Positions 41,961-51,283 are shown, counted from the stretch's first letter. The stretch is 64,000 nucleotides of DNA from an uncultured Muribaculaceae bacterium (GCA_944321875.1 CALUMX010000003.1:62001-126000), one strand, 5' to 3'. A program made the numbers and translations. Notes: generated by a model not told the origin, from the letters alone.

Positions 41961-44270
41961 ATGAATAAGATGAAATGTTTGATTTTAATTGTTATGGCAT
42001 GGGTGCTTGCCACATCCGCATTCAGCAAGGATATAAAAGGACGTGTTCTTGATACGGATGGAATGCCTTTGGAGTTTGTAAATGTGGTCCTTTTTCAGGA
42101 TTCCGTATTTGTTGATGGAGTGGTTACCGATATTGACGGAAAATTCACTTTGTCAAGCAATGTGACGGATGACTTGAAAATCAGGCTGTCGTACGTTGGC
42201 TTTGATTTGAAATATCTGGATGTTACTCCGGATGGCGAGCTGGGTGACATTCAAATGACCGCATCCGGCAGCACGATGCTGAGGGATGTCGTTGTCAAGG
42301 GGCATACAATCTATTTGAAAGGGAATTCTCTGGTTACGAATGTAGAAAACAGCGTTCTTGCCAATGCCGGGACCGCACAGGATGTACTCCGGCAAATTCC
42401 GATGGTCGTCGACAACAATGGACATCTGGAGATATTCGGCAAAGGTACACCTACTGTTTATGTCAATGGCCGCAAAATCACCGATATGCAGGAATTATCC
42501 ACTTTGCTGTCGAGCAACATCCGTAATGTGGAGGTGATAAGCAATCCCGGCTCTTCTTATGCGGCCGACACAAAGGCCGTGATACGCATCCGTACGAAAA
42601 AGCAGCAGGGCGACGGGTGGAGCGGTGCATTCAGGTCAACAGACGGATTCCAGCATTATTTTCAAAGTGTCAATTTAATGAGTTTGAAATACCGGACCGG
42701 TGGTTTTGAAATATTCTCCGACTTTACCTACAACACAGGCAAGAGCCGGGAGAAAAAGTCGACAGATATGACCACGCTTACGAAATCGGAGTGGAATCAG
42801 CAGCTCTCCACAGCCAACACTAAAGATTATGACGGATTCTCAGGTAAACTGGGGTTTTCGTGGATAATCAGCAATAAGCACTCCATCGGTGTCTTTTATC
42901 AGAATGAATTGGCTGAAAATGAGAATAAATCCTTGCTCGAGAGCGATGTGTTTGAGAACGGCGCATTTTACGACAGTTGGAGGACGGATGTCGACAACCA
43001 GTCCAAAAACACGCCGAGACATGCGGCAAACGTCTATTACAATGGGCAGGTCGGCCAAATCAACATCGACTTCAATGCCGATTACGTCTGGAATAAGGGA
43101 GTGCAGCATAGTGCCAATGAAGAGACAAGCCTGTTGCAGGAAAACCGGTATGTAACGACATATAGCAGACGCCGGAGCAGTATGGTGGCCGAGAAACTGG
43201 TTTTGAGTTATCCCGTCGGGAAAGGCGTTTTGAGATTGGGAGAGGAATATACAAGGTCCAACACGGAGAATCTCTTTCTCACGGAATACGACGGCCTTGA
43301 CAATGCCTCCTCGTCGGTCAGGGAAAGCAACATGGCCTGCTTTGTGGAGATTATGCAGCGGTTCGGCAAGTTCAATATCGGGGCAGGATTGAGGTATGAG
43401 CGTGTGAATTATGATTATCTTGAGCCCACCCATTCCGGCAATAACCTTAGCCGGACTTACGATAACGTTTTCCCTTCTTTCAATGCCGCAACCAGTCTGG
43501 GAAATGTGCAAATGTCGCTTTCATTCAGCAACAGGGTGGAGAGGCCTGGTTATTCGGCTTTGAACGCCAATGTGTCCTATCTTAACAGAATGACATACGA
43601 GTCAGGCAATCCGCGGTTGCAGCCGACGAGGTTGCATAACCTGGAGTACCGGATGGTGTGGAAGAACTATTTCGCACAAGTGGCCTATACCTGTTTTGAC
43701 AATCCTATTGTAAATACGACCAGGCAGTATAGCGATGATGGCGAAATAACGATTCTCACCTATGAGAATTTTGACAAACGGCACTTCCTGCAAGCTTTTA
43801 TGGGTGGACAGTTCAAGGTGGGAATATGGCAGCCACGGATAAATGTGGGAATGTTCACGCAGTGGTTTGACATTGAGGTGAATGGCAGTGTAAGAAGCAT
43901 GAATAAGCCCATAGGTATTGTGCAGTGGCAGAATGCCATACATCTGCCGCTGGATATCAGGCTGAATGTTGATGGCCAGTTTACAACCGCAGGGAATGAC
44001 AGAAACATATATGCAACCGGCTCATCCTGCGTAAATGCCAAATTGTACAAGGAGTTCTGCAAGAAGCGGCTTAGTGTGACGCTTGAGGCACGCGATATAT
44101 TCAATGATTCCCGTCAGCGTCTTACCCTGTATAACAATGCTGTTACCCTGCACCAGCGAAATTACAGCGATATGCGCCATTTTATGTTTACGTTGCAGTA
44201 CAGTTTCAATGTGACGCATAATCGCTATCGGGGAACAGGTGCCGGTAATATGGAGAAAAAACGCTTGTAA
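41961..44270 (+). CDS. TonB-type outer-membrane beta-barrel protein
   Basis: A 769-residue protein with a signal peptide (MKCLILIVMAWVLATSAFS), a CarboxypepD_reg-like domain (residues 26-105, KGRVLDTDGMPLEFVNVVLF), a plug-like region (QDVLRQIPMVVDNNGHLEIF, TPTVYVNGRKI) and a long C-terminal barrel (LRLGEEYTRSNTENLFL, FNIGAGLRYERVNYDYL, FSNRVERPGYSALNANVSYL). It matches the OMP_b-brl_3 group of TonB-dependent-receptor relatives rather than a SusC, and no SusD follows. The substrate is unknown. Preceded by the third TPR/HTH regulator. Confidence 0.9.
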   Translation: MNKMKCLILIVMAWVLATSAFSKDIKGRVLDTDGMPLEFVNVVLFQDSVFVDGVVTDIDGKFTLSSNVTDDLKIRLSYVGFDLKYLDVTPDGELGDIQMTASGSTMLRDVVVKGHTIYLKGNSLVTNVENSVLANAGTAQDVLRQIPMVVDNNGHLEIFGKGTPTVYVNGRKITDMQELSTLLSSNIRNVEVISNPGSSYAADTKAVIRIRTKKQQGDGWSGAFRSTDGFQHYFQSVNLMSLKYRTGGFEIFSDFTYNTGKSREKKSTDMTTLTKSEWNQQLSTANTKDYDGFSGKLGFSWIISNKHSIGVFYQNELAENENKSLLESDVFENGAFYDSWRTDVDNQSKNTPRHAANVYYNGQVGQINIDFNADYVWNKGVQHSANEETSLLQENRYVTTYSRRRSSMVAEKLVLSYPVGKGVLRLGEEYTRSNTENLFLTEYDGLDNASSSVRESNMACFVEIMQRFGKFNIGAGLRYERVNYDYLEPTHSGNNLSRTYDNVFPSFNAATSLGNVQMSLSFSNRVERPGYSALNANVSYLNRMTYESGNPRLQPTRLHNLEYRMVWKNYFAQVAYTCFDNPIVNTTRQYSDDGEITILTYENFDKRHFLQAFMGGQFKVGIWQPRINVGMFTQWFDIEVNGSVRSMNKPIGIVQWQNAIHLPLDIRLNVDGQFTTAGNDRNIYATGSSCVNAKLYKEFCKKRLSVTLEARDIFNDSRQRLTLYNNAVTLHQRNYSDMRHFMFTLQYSFNVTHNRYRGTGAGNMEKKRL

Positions 44271-44296
44271 ATATCTGAGTAATGGAAGAATCTTCC

Positions 44297-44388
44297 TATC
44301 TTTGAATAAGATAGGATGCGCCTCGACATAGCCAAACTTGAAAACTTTGTTTTCCGTTTGTCTCTGTGCTCGGCTTTCACTATCTTTG
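44297..44388 (+). repeat. Promoter-bearing repeat, locus 1
   Basis: Two TATCTTTG boxes exactly 84 bases apart (44297-44304, 44381-44388). The second has TTTG (44357-44360) and the 20-base spacer TCTCTGTGCTCGGCTTTCAC, preceded by the inverted repeat GAAAACTTTGTTTTC (44340-44354). Same family as 47636, 58353 and 59152. It ends 38 bases before the omega-amidase-like gene. Confidence 0.75.
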
Positions 44389-44426
44389 GCTAAGATGAAT
44401 GGTTGTTATATAAAAAACACGAAGAA

Positions 44427-45191
44427 ATGAGAATATCCATTGTTCAGCATGACATAAAGGCCGGCGACGTAGAGGCTACGCTTGCCGGTATCGAGCGTCT
44501 GCTCCTGTCGGCTCCGGAAGCCGACGTCTATGTGCTTTCAGAAATGTTTTCCACAGGGTTTGAGATGGACGCCTCAAAGGCAGCCGAACCGGTGGGCGGC
44601 CGTGCGCAGCAGTGGCTGAAGGATATGGCCGCGCGCAAGCAGGCAGCCATCGTGGGCAGCGTGGCCGTGAGCGACGGCGGAAAGTGCTATAACCGGCTGT
44701 TCTTTGTAACGCCCGAGGGTGACGTGCGCTATTACGATAAGCGGCATCTTTTCACTTACAGCGGAGAAAACAACAATTATACGGCAGGAGACAGCCGTGT
44801 GGTTGTGGAATGGCGCGGTGTGCGGTTCCTGCTTCAGGTGTGCTACGACTTGCGTTTCCCCGTGTGGTCGCGCAATACGGGCGATTACGACGTGGCTATC
44901 TACGTGGCGAGCTGGCCGGTGAGCCGCATTTCCGTGTGGGACCTTCTGCTGAAGGCGCGTGCCCTCGAGAACCAATGCTATGTGGTGGGCGTCAACCGTG
45001 TAGGCCATGATGCCGTGTGCGAATACAGCGGCAACAGCGTGGTGGCCGACTTCTACGGCCGTCTTGTGGCGGAATGCCGTAAGGGCGAGGAGGAAGTGGC
45101 CGTTTGTGAGTTGAATTTGGAAAAACTTGCTGAATTCCGTCGCAAATTCCCGGTACTGCTCGACGGTGACCGGTTCGAAATAATCCGATAG
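44427..45191 (+). CDS. Carbon-nitrogen hydrolase, omega-amidase-like (YafV/Nit2)
   Basis: A 254-residue nitrilase-fold enzyme; ATG 44427 is chosen over an upstream TTG. The catalytic triad is visible: Glu in VYVLSEMF, Lys in YYDKRHLF and Cys in LLQVCYDLRFPVW. The phrase KRHLFTYSGENNNY resembles the E. coli YafV branch, which deaminates alpha-ketoglutaramate or ketosuccinamate; that assignment is inference. The gene is driven by the promoter repeat at 44297 and followed by a terminator shared with the AraC-like gene promoter. Confidence 0.92.
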   Translation: MRISIVQHDIKAGDVEATLAGIERLLLSAPEADVYVLSEMFSTGFEMDASKAAEPVGGRAQQWLKDMAARKQAAIVGSVAVSDGGKCYNRLFFVTPEGDVRYYDKRHLFTYSGENNNYTAGDSRVVVEWRGVRFLLQVCYDLRFPVWSRNTGDYDVAIYVASWPVSRISVWDLLLKARALENQCYVVGVNRVGHDAVCEYSGNSVVADFYGRLVAECRKGEEEVAVCELNLEKLAEFRRKFPVLLDGDRFEIIR

Positions 45192-45211
45192 AGACAACGT
45201 CGGTTAAAAAA

Positions 45212-45265
45212 GAGTGGGGCAACCAGTATTTTTCTGAAAAACATACTGGTTGTCTCATTCTTTTT
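45212..45265 (+). terminator. Terminator after omega-amidase-like gene
   Basis: An 18-base stem (45212-45229 with 45243-45260, a few G-U pairs) around CAACCAGTAT, then five T. The next -7 box, TATCTTTA (45268-45275), starts two bases later. Confidence 0.75.
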
Positions 45266-45322
45266 ACTATCTTTAAAGATTGAAAGCACCACACCTCTAA
45301 GAACTAATACTATTGAGAAGAA

Positions 45323-46194
45323 ATGGAAGAACAGAACCATGCAGACAAATGTCATGCTGATATACACCAACGTTGCCAGTACAGGGAAAGCACACAGACC
45401 ACTTCCTTCAAATTGCATAACATTCAGAATGCCGTCGGAAACCATATCACTGAAAAGAAAACGCTTTCGCCGGTTCTCCTTTTTGTGCTGAAAGGGTTTG
45501 TCAATCTGAAAGTGAACAAGCAGTCCGTGGGGACTGTTTCCACCGGGCAGTTTTCGCTGATTCCGGGCAATTCCTATATCATGCTGGTGTCGAGTCCGGG
45601 CAGTCTGCTGCTTACCTGCCGTTTCTCGGAGAAAGAGCCGTTTTTCAACTGTTGTTCCGTTTCTGATATCAAGAGTTTTGTCGAAAAACCGGCGTCGGGT
45701 GCCTGCCCTTTTGTTTCGCTGCCCATCCATCCGCGGTTGGCGCAGTTCATCGAATTTCTTCAGGCGTGCCTGTCCGACGGGCTTCACTGCTCCCACTTCC
45801 TGTCGTTGAAGCGGCATGAACTGTTTCTGCTGCTCTACAACTATTATCCTTACGAGAGTCTTGCACGGATGTTCCGACCGTTGTTCTGCTCGGACACGCA
45901 GTTTGAGCAGTTTGTCTACGACAATTACCGCCACGTGGTTGACGTAGGCATTTTGCGGCAATTGCCCACATGCCTATGACCACGTTTCAGCGCAAATTCA
46001 AGCGTCATTTCAACACGTCGGCGAAGCAGTGGCTGCTTGACCGCAAGGCTGAGGACATTCTGGCCGACATCAAGGATTCGTCGATGCTGATTTCAGACCT
46101 TGCCATGAAATATAACTTCTCTTCGCTCTCGTATTTCTCCAATTTCTGCAAGCATTATTTCGGAAAGACACCCACCGAGCTGCGTACCGAATAG
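45323..46194 (+). pseudogene. AraC family regulator split by a one-base frameshift
   Basis: The first frame (45323-45979) gives 218 residues: a cupin-like sensor and the beginning of an AraC HTH (YDNYRHVVDVGIL). It then runs into RQLPTCL and a stop. The second frame, from base 45955 on, gives AAIAHMPMTTFQRKFKRHF and then SDLAMKYNFSSLSYFSNF, the rest of a perfect double HTH ending at 46194. Restoring one G in TTTTGCGGCA (about 45951-45960) would join them as VGILAAIAHMP. So it is a broken or misread gene; a 74-residue HTH fragment from ATG 45970 alone would be unlikely to work normally. Confidence 0.85.
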
Positions 46195-46202
46195 CCGTCG
46201 GC

Positions 46203-47606
46203 TTATCGCCAGCATTCGCCTCTGCCGTCCAGTTCCGGAATGTCGGCGCTGCGGTAGACAGGGCTTTTCGTGCCCGCGCGTTTCTGGCGGCGGTAGTCGT
46301 CGAGCAACAGGAATGCCTGACGTGAGAGGGGTACGATGGCGATGAGGTTGATAATGGTGAGCAGTGCCATCGTGATGTCGGCAAAGCCCCATGCCGTATT
46401 GAGCGACATGACCGCTCCGCACATCACCATCGCCACCACTGCCAGCCGGTAGACGAGCAGTACGCCCTTACGGCGCGTCAGGAAGCGGATGTTGGCCTCT
46501 CCGTAATAGTAATTGCCGATGATGCTGCTGAAGGCAAACAGCAGGATGGCAATGGCGATGAAGATATTGCCCACGGCACCCACCTCGCTCTCGAGCGCGG
46601 CTTGAGTCAGCTGTATGCCGTTGATGTCCGGGTTGATGTTGCTGCGGCCGAGCAGGATGATGAGAGCCGTACAGGTGCAGATGATGAGCGTGTCGGTGAA
46701 TACGCCGAGCGCCTGGATAAGTCCCTGCTTGATGGGATGGGTGACGTTGGCTGTGGCTGCGACGTTAGGTGCGGAACCCATACCTGCCTCGTTGCTGAAC
46801 AGTCCGCGCTTCATGCCTTGCATCAGTGCGGCAGCCACGCCTCCGCCGACGGCCTGCTGCCAGCCGAACGCATTGCCTACAATCTCAGCGATAAGGCCGG
46901 GTATCATGTCGTAATTCATCAGCAGGATGAAGAGTGCGAGCAGGATGTAGCCGATGGCCATCAGCGGTACGAGCAGGCTGCTCACTTTGGCAATGCGGTG
47001 AACTCCGCCGAAGATGATGACCAGCGTCAGCACCGAGAGAATGATGCCGAGCACCGTCGGCGAGATGCCGAAAGAGTTCTGCCAGGCGGCGCATATCGTA
47101 TTGCTCTGTACGGAATTGAAGGCAAATCCGAAGGTGATGGAGATAAGGACGGCGAAAATCAGCCCCATCCAGCGTTTGCCCAGACCTTGTTCCATATAGT
47201 AGGCCGGACCGCCGATGAAACTCGATGCGCTTTTCCGCTTGTAGAGCTGGGCGAGCGTCGACTCGACAAATGCGCTTGCAGAGCCGAGCAGGGCGATGAC
47301 CCACATCCAGAACACCGCACCAGGCCCGCCGAGGGCGATTGCCGTAGCCACTCCTGCGAGGTTACCCGTTCCCACACGGCTGGCAATCGAGACAGCGAAG
47401 GCCTCAAAAGAAGAGACGTGTTTCTCGCCTTTTTCGCTTTTGCCGGGGCTGTCGGTGAGAAGCCGGAACATTTCTCCGACCATGCGGAATTGGACAAAAC
47501 GGCTTCGGAACGTAAACCAGAGCGCACAGGCGATGAGCATCGTCGTCAGAACGTACGTCCACAGGAAATCATTGGTTACTGCAATTAATTCATTAATCCA
47601 TTCCAT
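46203..47606 (-). CDS. Alanine/glycine:cation symporter family protein
   Basis: A 467-residue inner-membrane transporter with about eleven helices. Family phrases: VGTGNLAGVATAIALGGPGA, FWMWVIALLGSASAFVESTL, GGPAYYMEQGLGKRW, MKRGLFSNEAGMGSAPNVAA. It imports alanine or glycine with Na+. The frame is open for 64 more codons upstream, but those lie in the promoter repeat; the start MMEW or MEW (47609/47606) gives the normal family length and lies about 30 bases after the -7 box. The gene converges on the AraC-like gene with 8 bases between. Confidence 0.94.
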   Translation of the reverse strand: MEWINELIAVTNDFLWTYVLTTMLIACALWFTFRSRFVQFRMVGEMFRLLTDSPGKSEKGEKHVSSFEAFAVSIASRVGTGNLAGVATAIALGGPGAVFWMWVIALLGSASAFVESTLAQLYKRKSASSFIGGPAYYMEQGLGKRWMGLIFAVLISITFGFAFNSVQSNTICAAWQNSFGISPTVLGIILSVLTLVIIFGGVHRIAKVSSLLVPLMAIGYILLALFILLMNYDMIPGLIAEIVGNAFGWQQAVGGGVAAALMQGMKRGLFSNEAGMGSAPNVAATANVTHPIKQGLIQALGVFTDTLIICTCTALIILLGRSNINPDINGIQLTQAALESEVGAVGNIFIAIAILLFAFSSIIGNYYYGEANIRFLTRRKGVLLVYRLAVVAMVMCGAVMSLNTAWGFADITMALLTIINLIAIVPLSRQAFLLLDDYRRQKRAGTKSPVYRSADIPELDGRGECWR

Positions 47607-47635
47607 CATATAATATGCTATCTTTAAAATAATTG

Positions 47636-47695
47636 CAAAGATAGTGAAAGCCGAGCGCAGAGACAAACGGAAAACGAAGTTTTCAAGTTTATCTA
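47636..47695 (-). repeat. Promoter-bearing repeat, locus 2
   Basis: On the minus strand: inverted repeat GAAAACTTCGTTTTC (47670-47684), TTTG (47664-47667), spacer TCTCTGCGCTCGGCTTTCAC, TATCTTTG (47636-47643). It differs from locus 1 at one spacer base and drives the symporter gene. Confidence 0.75.
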
Positions 47696-47710
47696 TGCCG
47701 CACCGGGCGA

Positions 47711-47869
47711 TTCCCCGCTTGTAGGGGCGTACCCCCGGTGCGCCCGCTTCCCCGGCAATCCGAAATGACAATGCGAAAATTATCCTTGCGTTTTTCATTT
47801 ACCGCAAAATTCATTTCACAACTTTATCGGAGCGGGCGCACCTGGGGTACGCCCCTACAAGCCGGGGAA
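47711..47869. repeat. Pair of inverted REP-like repeats
   Basis: The 443-base gap 47610-48052 has no gene. Arm 1 (47711-47748), with core GTAGGGGCGTACCCCCGGTG, and arm 2 (47831-47869) are reverse complements with about two differences over 38-39 bases, 82 bases apart. Each arm holds a smaller palindrome GGGGCGTACCCC. They resemble widespread extragenic palindromes and could fold into one long hairpin. Confidence 0.7.
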
Positions 47870-47976
47870 GCCTTTTTGTGAGGGGCGGGTTTGTTTCGGA
47901 TTGTTGGGGGCTTCCTATCTTATTTTAAAGATTGATAATGATTCTTTATGCGGTGTTGATTTGTAGGGGTTGAGAC

Positions 47977-48007
47977 TTGCGTTTCCGATGGCGATTTATT
48001 AACTTTG
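47977..48007 (+). promoter_or_regulatory. Promoter of pepT operon
   Basis: TTG (47977-47979), 20 bases, TAACTTTG (48000-48007), 45 bases before ATG 48053. Confidence 0.6.
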
Positions 48008-48052
48008 CGAATAGTAGAAACTTAAAATATTAATAATTCAACACGATAAATT

Positions 48053-49276
48053 ATGAATGTTGTAGAAAGATTTTTGAATTATGTGAAGTTCGACACACAA
48101 AGTGACGAATTGACCAATCTGACACCATCCACGCCCGGACAAATGATTTTTGCGCAAGCTCTCGAGAAAGAGTTGCAGGCTATGGGCTTGAAAGACATTT
48201 CACTCGACGAAAATGGTTATCTGATGGCAACGTTGCCAGGAAATATCGATAAGAAAGTGCCTACCGTAGGTTTCATTGCTCACCTCGATACATCTCCCGA
48301 TATGTCGGGCCGCCATGTGAATCCGCGCATTGTGGAGAAATACGACGGCGGTGACGTTATCCTCAATGAGGAAGACGGCGTGGTGCTTTCTCCGATGCAG
48401 TTCCCGGAGATGAAGGATTATGTGGGTCAGTCGCTCATTGTAACTGACGGTCGTACGCTTCTCGGCGCAGACGACAAGGCCGGCGTTGCTGAAATCATCA
48501 CGGCTATGGACTATCTGCTCAAGCATCCGGAAATCAAGCACGGCGACATCCGCGTGGCTTTCAATCCTGACGAGGAAATCGGTCTGGGCGCTCACAAGTT
48601 TGACGTAGAGCGTTTTGCTGCCGACTGGGCTTACACGATGGACGGCGGTGCAATCGGCGAGCTGGAATTTGAGAACTTCAACGCAGCGTCTGCGAAGGTT
48701 GTGTTCAAGGGACGTAACGTTCACCCGGGTTATGCGAAGCACAAGATGATTAACTCCATCCGCATCGCCAACCAGTTCTCCATCATGTTGCCGCGCTGGG
48801 AAACTCCGGAGCATACGGAAAACTACGAGGGATTCTATCACCTTGTCGGATTTGAGGGAACGGTTGAGGAGTCAAAGTTGACTTACATCATCCGCGACCA
48901 CGATATGGACCGTTTCGAGCGCCGCAAGAAAGAGTTGGAACACCTCGTTCGCAAGGTTAACCACGAGTATCCAGGTTGCGCTACTATCGAAATTAAGGAC
49001 CAGTACTACAATATGCGCGAGAAGATTGAGCCGGTAATGTATATCATCGACATTGCCAAGCAGGCGATGCTCAATGCCGACGTCACTCCGAAGGTACAAC
49101 CTATCCGTGGCGGTACAGACGGCGCTCAGCTCTCGTTCAAAGGACTGCCTTGCCCGAACATCTTCGCCGGCGGCTTGAACTTCCACGGCCGTTACGAGTT
49201 TGTTCCGGTACAATCCATGGAGAAGGCTACCGACGTGATTGTGGAAATCTGCAAGTTGGTGGCAGAAAGAGGATAA
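48053..49276 (+). CDS. pepT: Peptidase T (tripeptide aminopeptidase)
   Basis: A 407-residue M20-family zinc peptidase of the cytoplasm that removes the N-terminal residue of tripeptides. Metal and catalytic motifs are in order: [10 protein letters not shown] (first zinc His and catalytic Asp), [11 protein letters not shown] (bridging Asp), [10 protein letters not shown] (catalytic Glu pair), a dimerisation lid, and [11 protein letters not shown]. Length is normal. It is the first gene of a four-gene run with miaA (6 bases away), a sugar-kinase-like gene and a CBM9 protein. Confidence 0.97.
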   Translation: MNVVERFLNYVKFDTQSDELTNLTPSTPGQMIFAQALEKELQAMGLKDISLDENGYLMATLPGNIDKKVPTVGFIAHLDTSPDMSGRHVNPRIVEKYDGGDVILNEEDGVVLSPMQFPEMKDYVGQSLIVTDGRTLLGADDKAGVAEIITAMDYLLKHPEIKHGDIRVAFNPDEEIGLGAHKFDVERFAADWAYTMDGGAIGELEFENFNAASAKVVFKGRNVHPGYAKHKMINSIRIANQFSIMLPRWETPEHTENYEGFYHLVGFEGTVEESKLTYIIRDHDMDRFERRKKELEHLVRKVNHEYPGCATIEIKDQYYNMREKIEPVMYIIDIAKQAMLNADVTPKVQPIRGGTDGAQLSFKGLPCPNIFAGGLNFHGRYEFVPVQSMEKATDVIVEICKLVAERG

Positions 49277-49282
49277 TTTTCA

Positions 49283-50185
49283 ATGGCTGAAAAGACACTT
49301 GTCGTCGTCACCGGTCCGACCGGTGTGGGAAAAACGGCAGTAGCCATACGTCTGGCGCGCGACCTCGGTACGGAAATCGTATCGGCGGACTCGCGCCAGA
49401 TTTTTCGTGACATACCGATTGGTACGGCCGCTCCTACGGCAGAGGAACAGGCGGAGGTGAAGCATCATTTTGTGGGTATTCTCGGATTGGAGGACTATTA
49501 CAGCGCCGCCCAGTTTGAGGCCGACGTGCTGGCTCTGCTCCCTGCGCTGTTTGAGAAGTCGGACTATGTGGTGATGTGCGGCGGTTCGATGATGTATGTC
49601 GACGCCGTATGCAAGGGCATCGACGAGTTGCCCACCATCAGTGATGCCGTTCGCCGCGACGTGGCAGAGCGGCTGGAGCGTGACGGTGCGGACGCGATGC
49701 GCGAGGAACTGAGAAGGCTCGACCCCGTCTATTACAATCAGGTCGACCTTAACAACATGAAGCGGGTGGCACATGCCGTGGAGATTTGTCTGGAAGCCGG
49801 CCGCCCTTACTCGGAACTGCGCACCAACAGCGTCAAGGAGCGTCCGTTCCGCATCGTGAAAATCGGATTGAACTTGCCGCGTGAGCAGTTGTTTGACCGC
49901 ATCAACCGCCGGGTGCTGAAGATGGTGGACGAGGGATTGGTCGACGAGGTGCGACGCGTCTATCCGCTGCGCCGGCTCAACTCGCTCAATACGGTGGGCT
50001 ACAAGGAACTGTTTGCATGGCTCGACGGTACGATGGACTACGACACGGCCGTGGCGCGAATTCAGAAGAATACGCGGGTCTATGCGAAAAAACAGCTCAC
50101 CTGGTATGCCAAGGACCCCGATATCCGCTGGATGGAGCCGACCGATTATGAGGCTATCCTGAAAGTGGCCAAAGGGGAGGAGTAA
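49283..50185 (+). CDS. miaA: tRNA dimethylallyltransferase
   Basis: A 300-residue enzyme that adds a dimethylallyl group to A37 of tRNAs reading UNN codons. The P-loop GPTGVGKTAV is at residues 10-19, followed by SADSRQIFRDIPIGTAAP and the tRNA-contact region RRLNSLNTVGYKELFAWL. Length is normal. It begins 6 bases after pepT. The window thus holds two position-37 tRNA-modifying enzymes (TrmD, MiaA) and TsaE for t6A. Confidence 0.96.
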   Translation: MAEKTLVVVTGPTGVGKTAVAIRLARDLGTEIVSADSRQIFRDIPIGTAAPTAEEQAEVKHHFVGILGLEDYYSAAQFEADVLALLPALFEKSDYVVMCGGSMMYVDAVCKGIDELPTISDAVRRDVAERLERDGADAMREELRRLDPVYYNQVDLNNMKRVAHAVEICLEAGRPYSELRTNSVKERPFRIVKIGLNLPREQLFDRINRRVLKMVDEGLVDEVRRVYPLRRLNSLNTVGYKELFAWLDGTMDYDTAVARIQKNTRVYAKKQLTWYAKDPDIRWMEPTDYEAILKVAKGEE

Positions 50186-50211
50186 ATTAACAACAATATT
50201 TAGAATCGCAG

Positions 50212-51279
50212 ATGGAAAAACTGAAGGAGATTGTTTCGAAATTTGAGATAAAGGGAAATGTGACCGATATACGTCCGATGGGGACGGGACTCATCAACGA
50301 CTCGTATGTGGTTGCGACCGACGGTGGCGACTATGTGCTGCAACGCATCAACCACCATGTGTTCAAAAACGTGGATTTGCTGCAGGACAATATCGAGAAG
50401 GTGACCCGCCACATTCGCCGGAAGCTGGAAGAACGCGGTGAGCCGGATGTTGACCGTAAGGTGCTCTCGTTTGTCGGATGCGGCGACAAGACATATTATT
50501 TCGACGGAGAGAGCTATTGGCGCGTGATGGTCTATATCCGGGATTCGGTGACGCATGAGAGCGTTACGCCCGATTATGCCTACTGCGCGGGCAAGACTTT
50601 CGGGGAATTCCAGTACATGCTTTCCGATATGGACGAGACTTTGGGCGAGACCATTCCCGATTTCCACAACATGGAATTCCGTCTTCGTCAGTTGCGTGAG
50701 GCGGTTGCCGCCGACCGCGTGGGACGTTGCGCCGGGGTGAAGGACATTATCGACGCTTTTCTGTCCTATGCTGACGAGATGTGTCTGGCTGAACGGCTCT
50801 ACCGGGAGGGGAAGTTGCCGAAACGCATTTGCCATTGCGATACGAAGGTCAACAACATGCTTTTCGACCGTGACGGCAACGTGCTGTGTGTCATCGACCT
50901 CGATACGGTGATGCCGAGCTTCGTATTTTCCGACTACGGCGATTTCCTGCGCTCTGCGGCCAACACCGGGCTGGAGGACGACCCGAACCTCGATAACGTC
51001 AGCTTTAATATGGAAGTGTTCAAAGCCTTTACGAAAGGCTATCTGGAGTCGGCCTCAAGGTTTTTGACCGATGTGGAGTGGGACAATCTGCATTATGCGG
51101 CAGCGTTGTTCCCCTACATGAACGGTGTGCGCTTCCTTGCAGACTATCTGGACGGCGACAACTACTACAAGACGCAGTATTCGGAACATAACCTTGTGCG
51201 TACCCGCTCGCAGTTCAAACTCTTTGAGAGCGTACGCAGCCACTATCCGGAGATGATTGACTATATCAAAAGCCTGTAG
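50212..51279 (+). CDS. Aminoglycoside-phosphotransferase-fold kinase (N-acetylhexosamine kinase-like)
   Basis: A 355-residue kinase of the APH/choline kinase fold. The nucleotide loop is MGTGLINDSYVV, the catalytic loop is ICHCDTKVNNMLFD and the metal-binding part is CVIDLDTVMPSF followed by SDYGDFLRSAA. The phrases match the NahK-like branch, which phosphorylates N-acetylhexosamines at C1, so salvage of amino sugars from mucin or peptidoglycan is plausible but inferred. It follows miaA by 26 bases and precedes a carbohydrate-binding protein by 4. Confidence 0.85.
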   Translation: MEKLKEIVSKFEIKGNVTDIRPMGTGLINDSYVVATDGGDYVLQRINHHVFKNVDLLQDNIEKVTRHIRRKLEERGEPDVDRKVLSFVGCGDKTYYFDGESYWRVMVYIRDSVTHESVTPDYAYCAGKTFGEFQYMLSDMDETLGETIPDFHNMEFRLRQLREAVAADRVGRCAGVKDIIDAFLSYADEMCLAERLYREGKLPKRICHCDTKVNNMLFDRDGNVLCVIDLDTVMPSFVFSDYGDFLRSAANTGLEDDPNLDNVSFNMEVFKAFTKGYLESASRFLTDVEWDNLHYAAALFPYMNGVRFLADYLDGDNYYKTQYSEHNLVRTRSQFKLFESVRSHYPEMIDYIKSL

Positions 51280-51283
51280 ACGG

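Noticed and set aside
45250-45275. Possible fifth copy of the promoter repeat before the AraC-like gene
   Set aside because: TGTCTCATTC..ACTATCTTTA looks similar, but the spacer is 15 bases and the conserved CTCGGCTTTCAC block is missing.
46602-47588. 328-codon plus-strand frame opposite the symporter
   Set aside because: Highly charged shadow of a membrane protein gene; no start signals or motifs.
47610-47798. 64-residue N-terminal extension of the symporter frame
   Set aside because: These codons lie in the promoter repeat and an inverted repeat; the family starts at MEW.
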